A stretch of 64,000 nucleotides of DNA, from NCBI GenBank assembly GCA_938002255.1, contig CALLAL010000019.1, positions 1 through 64,000 of the forward strand, given 5' to 3'. Under the pieces are notes generated by a model. That model was not told the origin of the DNA and ran no database searches. It saw nothing but the letters and a program-made list of their open reading frames with translations. The stretch comes from an uncultured bacterium. GTDB taxonomy: Bacteria > Desulfobacterota > BSN033 > UBA1163. A program made the translations under genes and the position numbers. This document shows, one piece after another, positions 24,711 through 34,850 of this stretch (the stretch's first letter is position 1; every line of letters starts with the position of its first letter).

Positions 24711-26423
24711 TCATCGCTGGTAAATCGTTACGCCGGGGATTTTGAGGCCTCTCTCTTTGGCGGTCTGAATCGCTTCTTCATAGCCTGCATCTGTGTGGCG
24801 CATCACCCCTGTTCCGGGATCGGTCGTCAACACCCTTTCGAGTCTTCTCTCAGCTTCTTTGGTCCCGTCCGCCACCACGACCATCCCTGCATGGATTGAA
24901 TAGCCAATCCCAACACCTCCTCCATGATGGACCGAGACCCACGTTGCCCCAGCAGCCACATTGAGAAGGGCGTTGAGAATGGGCCAATCCGCAATCGCAT
25001 CGCTTCCATCCTTCATTCCCTCGGTTTCCCGATAAGGAGAAGCCACTGAGCCACTGTCCAGGTGGTCTCTTCCAATCACAATGGGGGCTTTCAATTCCCC
25101 TTTGGCCACCATGTCGTTAAACACCTTTCCGATCCTTGCCCTTTGACCATACCCGAGCCAGCAGATCCTTGCAGGAAGCCCTTGAAATTGAACCTTCTCC
25201 CTCGCAAGACGGATCCACCTCGCCAGAGAGAGATCCTCTGGGAATTCCTTTAAAATCGCTTCATCGGTTTTGTAGATATCCTCTGGATCTCCGGAAAGGG
25301 CTGCCCATCGAAACGGTCCCTTTCCTTCGCAGAAGAGAGGCCGGATAAAGGCAGGAACAAATCCAGGATAGTTGAAAGCCTCTTCCACACCTGCCTGAAA
25401 TGCCTGCGCCCGGATGTTGTTGCCATAGTCAAACACGATGGCGCCCTTCTTTTGCATTTCAAGCATGGCCCGAACATGGACGGCCATTGACTCCATGGAA
25501 CGACGGATATATTCTTTCGCATCCTTCTTCCGCAGTTCAAGGGCTTCTTCAAGGCTGAGCCCAGCTGGAACGTATCCATTCAAGGCGTCATGGGCCGAGG
25601 TCTGATCGGTCACCAGGTCTGGAACGATTCCCCTTTTGATAAGTTCTGGATGAATTTCAGCCGCATTTCCAAGAAGCCCGATGGATTTGGGAATTCCTTT
25701 CTCTTTGGCGCTAAAGGCCAAGATAAGGGCATCTTCGAGGCGATCGGTCATCACATCGAGATAACCCGTTTCAAGACGCCGTTTGATCCGGATGGGATCC
25801 ACCTCCACTCCCAGGAAGACTCCTTCATTCATGGTTGCTGCAAGGGGCTGAGCCCCTCCCATGCCCCCCAAACCTGCGGAGAGAACCAGTCTCCCCTTAA
25901 GGGATCCACCGAAATGCTTCTTTCCGGCAGAGGCAAAGGTCTCATAGGTGCCTTGGAGAATTCCCTGGGTCCCGATGTAGATCCAGCTTCCTGCAGTCAT
26001 CTGACCGTACATCGTAAGACCCAGTTCCTCCAATTCTCTGAACTTCTCCCAGTTGGCCCAGTTGGGAACGAGCATTGCATTGGAGATTAAGACCCGGGGA
26101 GCATCCTTATGGGTTCTGAAAATTCCGACGGGTTTCCCCGATTGAACAAGTAAGGTTTCATCATCGTCTAAATCTTTTAAACATTTCACGAGAAGGTGAT
26201 AGGCTTCCCAGTTTCGTGCCGCCTTGCCTGAGCCACCATAGACGATCAATTCTGCAGGTTTTTCGGCAACCTCTGGATCGAGATTATTCATCAACATACG
26301 CATGGCAGCTTCGGTCTGCCAGCTTTTGCAGGTGAGGGTTGTTCCTCTCGGAGCCCTAATCCCAACCTGAACACCAGTGAGCGTCTCAACTCTCTCTTTC
26401 ACTTCAACTTTTTTCTTCTCCAT
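24711..26423 (-). CDS. hutU: urocanate hydratase
   Basis: 570 residues. After a short charged N-terminus come [34 protein letters not shown] and [18 protein letters not shown], then [59 protein letters not shown] and [15 protein letters not shown]. Near-full-length match to the HutU family (~555 aa). It binds NAD+ and converts urocanate to imidazolonepropionate. It lies between livF (78-nt gap) and hutH, so transport and the first two degradation steps share an operon. Confidence 0.96.
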   Translation of the reverse strand: MEKKKVEVKERVETLTGVQVGIRAPRGTTLTCKSWQTEAAMRMLMNNLDPEVAEKPAELIVYGGSGKAARNWEAYHLLVKCLKDLDDDETLLVQSGKPVGIFRTHKDAPRVLISNAMLVPNWANWEKFRELEELGLTMYGQMTAGSWIYIGTQGILQGTYETFASAGKKHFGGSLKGRLVLSAGLGGMGGAQPLAATMNEGVFLGVEVDPIRIKRRLETGYLDVMTDRLEDALILAFSAKEKGIPKSIGLLGNAAEIHPELIKRGIVPDLVTDQTSAHDALNGYVPAGLSLEEALELRKKDAKEYIRRSMESMAVHVRAMLEMQKKGAIVFDYGNNIRAQAFQAGVEEAFNYPGFVPAFIRPLFCEGKGPFRWAALSGDPEDIYKTDEAILKEFPEDLSLARWIRLAREKVQFQGLPARICWLGYGQRARIGKVFNDMVAKGELKAPIVIGRDHLDSGSVASPYRETEGMKDGSDAIADWPILNALLNVAAGATWVSVHHGGGVGIGYSIHAGMVVVADGTKEAERRLERVLTTDPGTGVMRHTDAGYEEAIQTAKERGLKIPGVTIYQR

Positions 26424-26500
26424 CGTTCACCTCTCGAAGGATTCGTCCAAGTAAGAGGCCTGATCCACAAGCAAAACGTGTGGACTCCCCGGATATCCGA

Positions 26501-27208
26501 TTAGGAACCTCCCAGGTAAGCCTTCTTAACTTGTGGGTTTGATTCGAGGTTCTGGCTGGTGTCGCTTAAGACGATCTCTCCTGTTTCGAGGACATAACCC
26601 CGATCGGCAATGGCAAGGGCTTTGCGTGCATTCTGTTCGACGAGAAGAATGGTTACCCCCTGCTGGTGTAGATTTTGAATCACCCTGAACGTCTCTTCCA
26701 CATAGATAGGCATCAATCCAAGAGAGATTTCATCCATCAGGATCAGACGGGGTCTGGACATCAACGCTCTGGCAATGGCAAGCATCTGCTGTTCGCCGCC
26801 GCTCAAGGTCTTTCCGACCTGGTTTCTTCTCTCTTTCAGCACGGGAAAGAGCCTAAAAGACTCCTCCAGCCCCGAGTCAATTGTTTTTCGATCCTGCTGG
26901 ATGTAAGCCCCCATCATCAAGTTTTCCATGACAGTAAGGTCCGGAAAGATCTTCCTGCCTTCAGGAACCAGACTGATCCCTAACCGGGCACGCTGATGGG
27001 CTGGCATAGAGGTAATGACCTTCCCCTGAAATTGAATCTCTCCCCTTTGGCACTTCACCAGACCCATCACGCTTCGCAGAATCGTGCTCTTTCCCGCACC
27101 ATTGGCACCGATAATAGTGACCAGTTCTCCGTCATTGACCGTGAAACTGATCTCCTTAAGGGCTAAAAATTCTCCGTAAGAGACCTCGATCCCTCGAACC
27201 TTGAGCAT
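26501..27208 (-). CDS. livF: branched-chain-type ABC transporter ATPase, LivF
   Basis: 235 residues: Walker A GANGAGKST, Q-loop region, signature LSGGEQQMLAIARAL, Walker B RLILMDEISLGL and switch His in LLVEQNA. Begins directly after livG (start and stop abut). LivF-type ATPases power HAAT-family uptake of hydrophobic amino acids. In this operon the cargo is probably histidine or urocanate, because hutU follows (inference). Confidence 0.9.
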   Translation of the reverse strand: MLKVRGIEVSYGEFLALKEISFTVNDGELVTIIGANGAGKSTILRSVMGLVKCQRGEIQFQGKVITSMPAHQRARLGISLVPEGRKIFPDLTVMENLMMGAYIQQDRKTIDSGLEESFRLFPVLKERRNQVGKTLSGGEQQMLAIARALMSRPRLILMDEISLGLMPIYVEETFRVIQNLHQQGVTILLVEQNARKALAIADRGYVLETGEIVLSDTSQNLESNPQVKKAYLGGS

Positions 27209-27955
27209 TTAACCCTCCTTCCCCAGGTAAGCCTCGATGACCCGGGGGTTGGATCGAATCTCTTCAGGAGACCCTTCAGCAATTTTTGATCCGTGGTCAA
27301 GGACCACGATCCGCTTGCAAAGATCCATCACAACCTGCATATTGTGTTCGATGAGAAGGACAGAGATTCCCTGATCCCTCACCTTTCGGATCAGATCCAT
27401 CAATTGGACTGACTCTTCAAATCGTAGCCCTCCAGAAGGTTCGTCAAGCAAAAGGAGGCGAGGCTTAAGGGCAAGAGCCCTTGCGATTTCAACCCTCTTT
27501 TTAATCCCCAGAGGGAGATTCTTTGCCAGTTGTTTCGCATAGGGTTGAAGCCCTGTACTTTCGATCAGGGCATCAATCTCTTTTTGAATGTCTGGCTGGC
27601 GAAAAGGGAGGGTTGAATTCCATAGATGAGGATAGAATCGATGGCCATAGGCAACCAGAATGTTCGTCTCCACATCGAGATTGGGAAAAGGACGAACGAT
27701 CTGAAATGTCCTTCCAATCCCTAAGCGACTAATCTGATGAGGTTTCTTGCCAAGGATGGAGTCCCCTCGAAAAGAGACCTCCCCTCCCGTGGCTGGATAA
27801 ACCCCTGTGATCACATTGAAGAGGGTCGTCTTTCCTGCCCCGTTGGGACCGATAATTCCGAGGATCTCCTGTTCCTCTGCGGTAAAACTCACACGATCCA
27901 GGGCTTTTAAGCCATCGAACTCTTTACTGAGCCCCTCCACCCTCAATAGAACCAT
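27209..27955 (-). CDS. livG: branched-chain-type ABC transporter ATPase, LivG
   Basis: 248 residues: LRVEGLSKEFDGLKALDRVS, Walker A GPNGAGKTT, GIGRTFQIVRPFPNLDVETN (a LivG-specific stretch), signature-region NLPLGIKKRVEIARALA, Walker B RLLLLDEPSGGL and LIEHNMQVVMDLC. The C-motif here reads LPLGIKKR rather than LSYGQQR, a mild deviation. Three nt after livM. Confidence 0.9.
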   Translation of the reverse strand: MVLLRVEGLSKEFDGLKALDRVSFTAEEQEILGIIGPNGAGKTTLFNVITGVYPATGGEVSFRGDSILGKKPHQISRLGIGRTFQIVRPFPNLDVETNILVAYGHRFYPHLWNSTLPFRQPDIQKEIDALIESTGLQPYAKQLAKNLPLGIKKRVEIARALALKPRLLLLDEPSGGLRFEESVQLMDLIRKVRDQGISVLLIEHNMQVVMDLCKRIVVLDHGSKIAEGSPEEIRSNPRVIEAYLGKEG

Positions 27956-27958
27956 CTC

Positions 27959-28852
27959 TTATCCCTTTTCAGATGAATGGGATTGAAATCGTCTTAACAT
28001 TTTAGGAAGGATCGATTCTTCTCCAAGGAGACCCCCCGGTTGAAACCTCATCATGGCTAAAAGCAATACTCCGTAAACCAATGTCCGATATTCCATAATG
28101 GGCCGGGAGATCTCCGGAAGAACACCCAGGATGATAGCGCCTAAAAACGGGCCCCAACGTGTTCCGATTCCTCCAAAGACAACCATACAGAGGATCACAA
28201 TGGACTGACCAAAGCCAAAATTCTGGGGCATGATGAAGGTGAGAAAGTGGGCGTAGAACCCACCGGCAAGCCCTGCAATGGAACTTCCAAGCACAAAGGC
28301 TAACACTTTGAACCGAACCAGATCCACGCCCATGGCTTCTGCGGCTTGTTCATCTTCCCGGATGGACGACCAGGCAAGACCAATCCATGACCGCCCCAAT
28401 CTCCGGTCAAGAAGAAGGAGAAGAAGAAAGACGATCAGAATCAGGAAAAAATATTCGGATTTCGTCATCTCTCTGCCAAACCAGTGGGGGAGATTGATTC
28501 CTCCGATCCCCATGGCTCCACCAAAAAAAGGAATATAAAGAAAAATGGCTTCGACCACAAAGCCTATCCCCATGGTGGTGATCGCAAGAAAGTCGTCACG
28601 AACCCGGAGGCAGGGAATTCCAAGGAAAATCCCTACCAACCCCGCAACAAGGGCAGCCAGAGGAACAGCCACCCAGAAAGAGACGCCCGCCTGAGTATAG
28701 AAGAGAGCAGAGGTGTAAGCACCAATGCCAAAAAAAGCCGCATGGCCGAGAGAGATCTGGCCAGCATGCCCTGTGATAATATTAAGGCTATGGGCCAAAA
28801 TGGCATAGACAAGAACTGTAATGAGAATGGTAATGAGATAACCGCTCATCAT
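27959..28852 (-). CDS. livM: branched-chain-type ABC transporter permease, LivM
   Basis: 297 residues, ~8-9 membrane segments. LivM family stretches: HSLNIITGHAGQISLGHAAF, FGIGAYTSALFYTQ, DFLAITTMGIGFVVEAIF, AWSSIREDEQAAEAMGVDLV (coupling loop) and VFGGIGTRWGPFLGAIILG. Forms the channel with LivH. Separated from livH by 87 nt holding a nested hairpin (28871-28918). Confidence 0.9.
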   Translation of the reverse strand: MMSGYLITILITVLVYAILAHSLNIITGHAGQISLGHAAFFGIGAYTSALFYTQAGVSFWVAVPLAALVAGLVGIFLGIPCLRVRDDFLAITTMGIGFVVEAIFLYIPFFGGAMGIGGINLPHWFGREMTKSEYFFLILIVFLLLLLLDRRLGRSWIGLAWSSIREDEQAAEAMGVDLVRFKVLAFVLGSSIAGLAGGFYAHFLTFIMPQNFGFGQSIVILCMVVFGGIGTRWGPFLGAIILGVLPEISRPIMEYRTLVYGVLLLAMMRFQPGGLLGEESILPKMLRRFQSHSSEKG

Positions 28853-28870
28853 CAGGAAACGCCGTGAGGC

Positions 28871-28918
28871 GTAAGGCTTCAGGGATCAGAAGATTCGCAT
28901 CCCTCTCCCAAGCCTTAC
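28871..28918 (-). other. intercistronic nested hairpin between livH and livM
   Basis: GTAAGGCTT (28871-28879) pairs with AAGCCTTAC (28910-28918), with an inner AGGGAT/ATCCCT stem. No T-run on the minus strand; probably an mRNA stability or processing element. Confidence 0.6.
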
Positions 28919-28939
28919 ACATGTTCCATTTTAGATCCT

Positions 28940-29797
28940 TTAGGCTTTCCCCAGCAACCCGTAAGGTCTAAACATGAGTACCAGAATCATCGCAATAAAA
29001 GCAACCGCATCTCTGGGAAAAGGGATGGCGACCACGCCGATGAAGAAGGTCTCTGCCAATCCTACAACGAGGGAAGCCAACACAGTACCCGGAATATTCC
29101 CCAGTCCCCCTAAAACGACAATCGCCAGTGATTTATATGCAGGAATACTTCCCATAGTCGGCCAGACCTGGTTGTCATAGACGCCTATCAAGACACCTGC
29201 TGCACCTGCCATAGCAGAGCCCAGGAGAAAATTGATGGCGATGATCGCATTCACATTGACCCCGAAAGAAGAGGTCGTTTCCGCATCCATGGCACAGGCT
29301 CTCATTGCCAGACCTGTGCGTGTGCGCGTGAGAATAGCCCAGAGGATAACCAGGATAAGGCCCGTGATAAAAAGAATGAGAATCTGGGTCTCCGTAAGCT
29401 GGAAATTCCCAATGGAAAGATCTCCCAATCCGACCCGGGCATTGTAGGTCAGAGTGTGGGGACCTGCGATGATCCGGAAAGTCTCCTCCATGGCAATAAA
29501 GAGCCCGATGGAGACGATTAAAGGCGCAATCCTTGGGAGATGGAGAAGTGGAGAATAGAGGTAACGCTGGACGAAATACCCAGCAAGAGCGGACCCTGCC
29601 ATGCCGATCAGGAGAGAGAGCCAGAAGTCTCCTATCAGTCGAAAGGAGAACCAGCCCACATAGGCGCCCAGAGCATAGATCCCTGCATGGGCGACATGGA
29701 GAATCCGGAGGATTCCATAGACCATGGTCAACCCGAGGGAGATCAAGGCATAGACGCTTCCTATAGCAATTCCGTTGGCAAGTTGTTGGATCAGCAT
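28940..29797 (-). CDS. livH: branched-chain-type ABC transporter permease, LivH
   Basis: 285 residues, ~8 membrane segments. Family stretches: QLANGIAIGSVYALISLGLT, MVYGILRILHVAHAGIYALG, RTGLAMRACAMDAETTSSFG (coupling loop) and VVLGGLGNIPGTVLASLVVG, ending LMFRPYGLLGKA. First permease of the operon, 75 nt after the binding protein. Confidence 0.9.
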   Translation of the reverse strand: MLIQQLANGIAIGSVYALISLGLTMVYGILRILHVAHAGIYALGAYVGWFSFRLIGDFWLSLLIGMAGSALAGYFVQRYLYSPLLHLPRIAPLIVSIGLFIAMEETFRIIAGPHTLTYNARVGLGDLSIGNFQLTETQILILFITGLILVILWAILTRTRTGLAMRACAMDAETTSSFGVNVNAIIAINFLLGSAMAGAAGVLIGVYDNQVWPTMGSIPAYKSLAIVVLGGLGNIPGTVLASLVVGLAETFFIGVVAIPFPRDAVAFIAMILVLMFRPYGLLGKA

Positions 29798-29811
29798 CGG
29801 TTAAGTACGGA

Positions 29812-29840
29812 GTTCGGAGTTCGTATTGATCTCTCCGAAC
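29812..29840 (-). other. short hairpin between the binding-protein gene and livH
   Basis: GTTCGGAG (29812-29819) pairs with CTCCGAAC (29833-29840). Such hairpins after binding-protein genes often protect the upstream mRNA segment. No T-run. Confidence 0.5.
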
Positions 29841-29872
29841 CCCAGACTCATTGCTATGAACTATTGGCACAT

Positions 29873-31045
29873 TTACTGTTTAAGCGGGGGAGTAATCACC
29901 TCTGGATTGTCGACCACGCCAAGCCGCCGGAATTTTCCACCTTTGACCACCTGAATCTGGACGGGTTTGACAACCTCTCCCTGGATGAAGCGACTGATCT
30001 TTCCAGTCAGACCATTATAATCCTTCGTCTCAAGCAGAGCTTTCTGAATGGCTTTGGGATCGGTTCCAGCCTTCTTGATTGCATCCACAAGAATCATAAA
30101 GGCATCGTAACTGGAGGCGCCGACCATATCTGCATCTTCATTATAAGCTTTCCGGTAATTTGTCAGAAAATTCTGAACCACAGGTCTGGGATCGTCTCGA
30201 TCCAGGTTGGTCGCAATGATGACCCCTTCAGCCGCAGGACCTGCGATCTCTAAAAATTTTGGAGAATCGAACCCCTCTTCTCCCATAATCTGGGCTGTGA
30301 TCCCCAACTCTTTTGCCTGCCGAACAATCGAGGCAGCCTCATTATAATACCCTGCAGCAAAGATCAGATCCGGATTGCCTTCTTTGATTCGGGTGAGAAA
30401 GGGTCGGAAGTCCTTCTCGCCAGGGAACTTATACATCTGCTTGGTCAAAATTGTAGACCCCAATTTTTCCGCCCTTGCCGCAAAACCAGCGGATATCGCT
30501 CGTCCGAAATCATTGTCCATCGAGATAATCGATATCTTTTTCGCCTTCAGATTCTTGACAGCAAACTCTGCGGCTGCCGCTCCCTCCACTTCACCGAGGA
30601 AACCGTTGCGAAAGATAAAATCATTTGGTTTTTTCTGGGTCGGATCCCACGTGACATCCGGATGAACCGCATAACCCGCTACCATGGGTATTTCAGCCTT
30701 CTGGAAAATGGGAGCAGTCACACGGGTAGGACCGCTGTATGAACCGCTGACCACGCCGACCACTTTGTCTTTTTCAATCAGTTTGTTTGCAATCGCCACT
30801 GCCTCCTGAGGATTGAGACGATCATCATAGATAATCAGCTCTACTTTTTTCCCTTTGATTCCGCCTGCGTCATTGACCTCTTTTAGCCCAAGTTCAACGG
30901 CGTGTTTGGCGCTCGTTCCATCTGCAGCTGCGGGTCCGGTGATGGGTGCAAAAAATCCTATCTTGATCGTATCCTGCGCTTGAACCAGCCCGACGAAGAG
31001 AAAAACGAAGATTGTCCAAAGTGCCAGATACATGAATCTTCTCAT
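29873..31045 (-). CDS. branched-chain-type ABC transporter substrate-binding protein, LivK-like
   Basis: 390 residues from ATG 31045, after GGAGGATGTGGTT: signal peptide (YLALWTIFVFLFVGLVQAQ), then IKIGFFAPITGPAAADGTSA, GGIKGKKVELIIYDDRLNPQ and VVGVVSGSYSGPTRVTAPIF, with periplasmic-binding fold type I throughout. An in-frame ATG at 31078 is less likely because it places the signal peptide 11 residues inside. It determines transporter specificity. Upstream promoter 31111-31139. Histidine or urocanate binding is inferred from co-transcription with hutUH. Confidence 0.88.
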   Translation of the reverse strand: MRRFMYLALWTIFVFLFVGLVQAQDTIKIGFFAPITGPAAADGTSAKHAVELGLKEVNDAGGIKGKKVELIIYDDRLNPQEAVAIANKLIEKDKVVGVVSGSYSGPTRVTAPIFQKAEIPMVAGYAVHPDVTWDPTQKKPNDFIFRNGFLGEVEGAAAAEFAVKNLKAKKISIISMDNDFGRAISAGFAARAEKLGSTILTKQMYKFPGEKDFRPFLTRIKEGNPDLIFAAGYYNEAASIVRQAKELGITAQIMGEEGFDSPKFLEIAGPAAEGVIIATNLDRDDPRPVVQNFLTNYRKAYNEDADMVGASSYDAFMILVDAIKKAGTDPKAIQKALLETKDYNGLTGKISRFIQGEVVKPVQIQVVKGGKFRRLGVVDNPEVITPPLKQ

Positions 31046-31110
31046 AACCACATCCTCCTTTCCTGGATTCGAAGCCAAAAGACTTAAGGGATCTTAAAAT
31101 AACCTGAATG

Positions 31111-31139
31111 TCTATAAAAGAAAAAAAAGGTGTGGTCAA
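31111..31139 (-). promoter_or_regulatory. promoter of the liv-hutUH operon
   Basis: Minus strand TTGACC (31134-31139), 17-nt spacer, TATAGA (31111-31116), ~66 nt before the binding-protein ATG. Confidence 0.65.
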
Positions 31140-31198
31140 GAGGAAAATTGGTTGCTTTCACTGAGGAGCAACGAGATGGAGGTCAGGCGCGGAAATCA

Positions 31199-34100
31199 TT
31201 AAGGAGAGTTTACAGAAGCGGGCCGGTTTTTAATCTTCTCTGAAACGACCTGAATAATCTGATTAAAATCGAAGGGTTTGGTGATGATGAAATCGAGGCC
31301 AGCCGCTTTTTTTCTCTTTTCGTCCACCTCTAAACCCCAACCGGTAATCATTCCCACAGGGATGGAAGGACTCATCCTCTTGATACTTTCACAGACCTCC
31401 CAACCGGAAACCCCGGGCATCCCCAAATCGGTCAGCACCAGGTCAAATTTATCCTGTTGAAATAACCGGATTCCTTCTGTGCCGTCCTTGGCCACCGTTA
31501 CCTGATGATGGATCTGGGTGAGCATTCTCGCCAAGACACTTCGGACCGTCTCTTCATCATCGATCACTAAAATATGAAGCGGCCTCTGAGGGTGAGGGGG
31601 TTGTGAAGAGCTGACCCTCTCCGCCTGGTGGTTATCCCCTTGAGTCACAGGGAGAAGAATCGTAAAGGTGGTTCCAGATCCCCTTTGACTCTCCACTTTA
31701 ATTTCTCCTCCAAAGCGCCTGATAATTCCATAAGAAACACTCAACCCGAGACCTGTGTTTGAAAAAGGTTTGGTCGTAAAAAAAGGCTCAAATACTTTTT
31801 GTCGAGTGGTCTCATCCATCCCGATGCCTGTGTCCGTCACCTGAATATAGACCCAATGGTCTTTTTCGAAGGTATGGATCTTGATCTGTCCTCCTTGGGG
31901 CATGGCCTCGAGTGCATTGAGCAAAAGATTGGTCATGACTTCCCTCATCTCCGAGGCATTGCCAGGAACCTTGGACACTTCTTCGAGATGGGTATGGATT
32001 TCAAACTGGAGTCCTTTCCTTTGGGCTTCATCCTTCCATTTGGGTCGGGTAATCTCAACCACATCTTGAATGATGGCATTGACATCCAGTTTAAAGAGTT
32101 CTTGCCTGACCCGCTTGCGGGTAAAATCTTGCAATCGCTTCACGGTTTGAGCGCTGTCCTTTGCCACTTTCTCAATGGTCTTCAGCGGCTCTCGCACCTC
32201 TTCCTCTTTTACTGTGTGAAGGAGAAGCTGCGTATTGCCAAGAATGGCAGCCAGGGCGTTGTTGAAATCGTGCGCCACACCGCTGGCCATCTCACCTAAA
32301 GCCCGGAGTTTCTCCGTCTGAAGCAATTGTTCCTCCATTTTCTTATGGTCTGTAATATCCTTCACAAAGCAAATGTAATTCGCATTGCCTTGATCATCTT
32401 TGATGATCTGGACATTAATTTCTACCTGACGAACCTCACTCCCCCCTTTCAGAATCTCCAACTCAAAACTGGGGGATAAGGTTTCTCCTTTTGCCCAACG
32501 GAGATATCGATCTGCCATGATTTCCTGGCTCGCCTCCGTGAGCGTTTCTCGGAAATCTCTTCCGATTAACTTTTCGACCGGGATGCCCATCATCTCTCCC
32601 ATCTTTGCATTCAGATATCGAAATCGATTGTCCATACCAATCACACAGATGCCTTCGTGAGCTCCTTCGACTACAGTCCGGTATCTTTTTTCGGACTCCT
32701 TGATCTCTTCCACCAGTCTTGCATTCTTGATCGTCATCCCAATCTGGTTCCCAAGGCTTTTTAAGAGATGAATCTCATTCTGGTGTAGAAGACGTTCAGA
32801 ACGGCTGGTCAAACAAATGGCACCGATGGCTTCTCCCTTGGAGAACAAAGGAATCCCCACGAGGGCTTTCACTTTCTCTTCAAGGAGGTGGGGGAGGATA
32901 TGAGAAGAGGGGTATTGATTGATGGAGAGAATGATTACCTCTTTTTTCTCAACGGCGGTCCCTGCCACCCCCTCCCCTCTCTTAAGCCTTTTCACTGCCT
33001 CTTCCAGATGGGAGGGATAGTTCTTGTGATACCTCAACTCCAACCATTCTTTGCCTTCATTGAGGAGATAAATCGTCCCCATCTCAAAACCGGTAAGGGC
33101 TATCACCCTCTCTAAAGCCATGGGCAGAACCTGGTCTAAGTCCAGAGTCTGGTTGATCAGGACACTTAGGTCATAGAGGGTCTCCAGTTCCTTTGTCCTC
33201 TGGTAAAGCTCTTCTTCAATCCGCTTACGATAGGTGATATCCTTGATGGTTCCTTCGTAACCGATGATCTTCCCATCTCGATCCCTTCGAACCGAGCCTG
33301 TGATGAGACAGTCCAGGGGTGTCCCATCACGCTTCTTTAACTTTACCTCAAAATCTTTGACAAACCCCCTTTGTGAGACTTCTTGCTGGAATTTAAATCT
33401 CTCCACAGCATAGAAGTAGAGGTTTTTGACCGGTGTGTTCATCAGTTCTTCTTTATGGGTGTAGCCAAGCATCTCAACGCCTGCCTGGTTGACATCAATA
33501 AATTCTCCATCCACAGAGGTAATATAGACCATATCCTTTGAACTCTCAAAAATATTCCGGTATTTTTCTTCTGCCTTTTTAATGGATTCCTGAGATTCCT
33601 TTAAATCTTGAATCATCTGGTTGAAGGATCGGGTTAAGTATCCGACCTCATCTTTCGTAGAGGGCTTAATATGGACATCTAAATCCCCTTTGGACACCTT
33701 TGCCATCTCTCCCGACAATTTTTTGATTGGAGAAATTAACCGCTTTGTAAGAAAAAGGCTAAAAGCAAAAGCCAAAATAAAGGAGATGATAATCCATTTG
33801 ATAGCCGTACGAGTGATCTCCTTAATGGGCTCGTAGGCTTCGCCTACAGGAACCTGGACAACTACTCCCCATTTCAACTCGGGAATGGGTTTATAGACGA
33901 CCAAATATTTCTGTCCCCTTAGATTCTCAAACTCCAGACTCCCTTCTTCTCCTGCGATGACTCTATCCACAAAGGGTCCTAATTGAATGTTGACGCCTTC
34001 GGGTTGGGCTATGAGAAACCCTTCCCGGTCTACCACATAGGCGCAGCCTTTTTCTCCAATCTTGGTTTGCTTCATTAACTCAGATAAATATCGAAGTTGA

Positions 34101-34627
34101 ACTCTCGCACTTAACACACCCACCCGTTTTCCGGCATAATCCTGGACCGGAATTGCAACTCCTATCGTGAGCACGCCATCCGGGGGAAAATAAAAATCTC
34201 CATAATAAATTCCCCCCATTGAAGTGATTTTAAACATCTCGCTATCTGATCGGTTTCTCAGATCGGACTGGCCCTGCTTGGAAACCCTTACGGTCTCCCA
34301 ACCCTTCTCATCCAGTAAACTCAATTCTGAGAAGTAATCCCTCTGATTGAGTAATTTCTTTAGTTGTTCCTTGGCATTAGAGAGGCTGCTCCAATTTTGG
34401 TCCTCATTTGCGAGATCAAAGAGGATATCTGTTATCTTTTCCATAAATCCCCTTGTCCTCTCAACAACGAGAATAACCTTTTCTTTCTGGAACTCAACAA
34501 TCGATTTCTTCTCATTTTTTTGATAAATTTGGATGATCCTGTAACCTGAAATAGAAAGGGGAACAGTGGCCAGGAGGATTGAGAAGACCATCCATTTGAA
34601 AGTGATGCTTTTCCAAATAGGCCTCAT
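31199..34627 (-). CDS. hybrid sensor histidine kinase (dCache-HAMP-PAS-GAF-PAS-HisKA-HATPase-REC)
   Basis: About 1142 residues from ATG 34627 (after GGAGAGGAG). Segment 1 (~12-32) and segment 2 (~270-292) enclose a dCache-type periplasmic sensor. HAMP follows (KRLISPIKKLSGEMAKVSKG), then PAS (YRNIFESSKDMVYITSVDGE), GAF (LYDLSVLINQTLDLDQVL), a second PAS (RTVVEGAHEGICVIGMDNRF), HisKA (GEMASGVAHDFNNALAAILG, phospho-His in VAHDF), HATPase (TGIGMDET; TGLGLSVSYGI) and receiver (DLVLTDLGMPGVSGWEV, then ITKPF). It should sense a small extracytoplasmic ligand. It starts 2 nt after a small HTH gene with a sigma-54-like promoter. No separate output regulator adjoins it. Confidence 0.9.
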   Translation of the reverse strand: MRPIWKSITFKWMVFSILLATVPLSISGYRIIQIYQKNEKKSIVEFQKEKVILVVERTRGFMEKITDILFDLANEDQNWSSLSNAKEQLKKLLNQRDYFSELSLLDEKGWETVRVSKQGQSDLRNRSDSEMFKITSMGGIYYGDFYFPPDGVLTIGVAIPVQDYAGKRVGVLSARVQLRYLSELMKQTKIGEKGCAYVVDREGFLIAQPEGVNIQLGPFVDRVIAGEEGSLEFENLRGQKYLVVYKPIPELKWGVVVQVPVGEAYEPIKEITRTAIKWIIISFILAFAFSLFLTKRLISPIKKLSGEMAKVSKGDLDVHIKPSTKDEVGYLTRSFNQMIQDLKESQESIKKAEEKYRNIFESSKDMVYITSVDGEFIDVNQAGVEMLGYTHKEELMNTPVKNLYFYAVERFKFQQEVSQRGFVKDFEVKLKKRDGTPLDCLITGSVRRDRDGKIIGYEGTIKDITYRKRIEEELYQRTKELETLYDLSVLINQTLDLDQVLPMALERVIALTGFEMGTIYLLNEGKEWLELRYHKNYPSHLEEAVKRLKRGEGVAGTAVEKKEVIILSINQYPSSHILPHLLEEKVKALVGIPLFSKGEAIGAICLTSRSERLLHQNEIHLLKSLGNQIGMTIKNARLVEEIKESEKRYRTVVEGAHEGICVIGMDNRFRYLNAKMGEMMGIPVEKLIGRDFRETLTEASQEIMADRYLRWAKGETLSPSFELEILKGGSEVRQVEINVQIIKDDQGNANYICFVKDITDHKKMEEQLLQTEKLRALGEMASGVAHDFNNALAAILGNTQLLLHTVKEEEVREPLKTIEKVAKDSAQTVKRLQDFTRKRVRQELFKLDVNAIIQDVVEITRPKWKDEAQRKGLQFEIHTHLEEVSKVPGNASEMREVMTNLLLNALEAMPQGGQIKIHTFEKDHWVYIQVTDTGIGMDETTRQKVFEPFFTTKPFSNTGLGLSVSYGIIRRFGGEIKVESQRGSGTTFTILLPVTQGDNHQAERVSSSQPPHPQRPLHILVIDDEETVRSVLARMLTQIHHQVTVAKDGTEGIRLFQQDKFDLVLTDLGMPGVSGWEVCESIKRMSPSIPVGMITGWGLEVDEKRKKAAGLDFIITKPFDFNQIIQVVSEKIKNRPASVNSP

Positions 34628-34629
34628 TT

Positions 34630-34812
34630 TTAATTCTCCTCTCCTTTTAAGAACCGGTTCAACTCTGACAGCAAAACCCTCCATCCTTTACCCGCTTTGG
34701 TAGCTTTAATTCTACCGAGGTGGATATATTTTAAAAAGGTAGGTTTGGAGATCTTTAAATATTCTATAGCATCCTCTGTAGTTAAGACTTGATCTTTATC
34801 CATCACCGTCAT
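34630..34812 (-). CDS. excisionase-type helix-turn-helix protein
   Basis: 60 residues: VLTTEDAIEYLKISKPTFLK, YIHLGRIKATKAGKGWRVLL, SELNRFLKG. This is the winged HTH of the excisionase/MerR-like family (HTH_17), which binds DNA as a small stand-alone domain. The gene ends 2 nt before the hybrid kinase start, so the two are probably translated together. It could be a transcription regulator linked to the kinase. No phage genes are near, so excision activity is unlikely. Start ATG 34812 follows GGAGAAAAG. Confidence 0.8.
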   Translation of the reverse strand: MTVMDKDQVLTTEDAIEYLKISKPTFLKYIHLGRIKATKAGKGWRVLLSELNRFLKGEEN

Positions 34813-34850
34813 TGACTTTTCTCCATTTGTCCAGATTTTTTCGTGAGAAC

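Noticed and set aside
29175-29870. 231-codon minus-strand frame over livH
   Set aside because: Shadow frame of livH; composition is Arg/Cys/His-rich and lacks any domain, while livH gives a full permease.
34630-34812. Excisionase gene as sign of a prophage or integrative element
   Set aside because: No integrase, phage or conjugation genes nearby; the gene is coupled to a sensor kinase.
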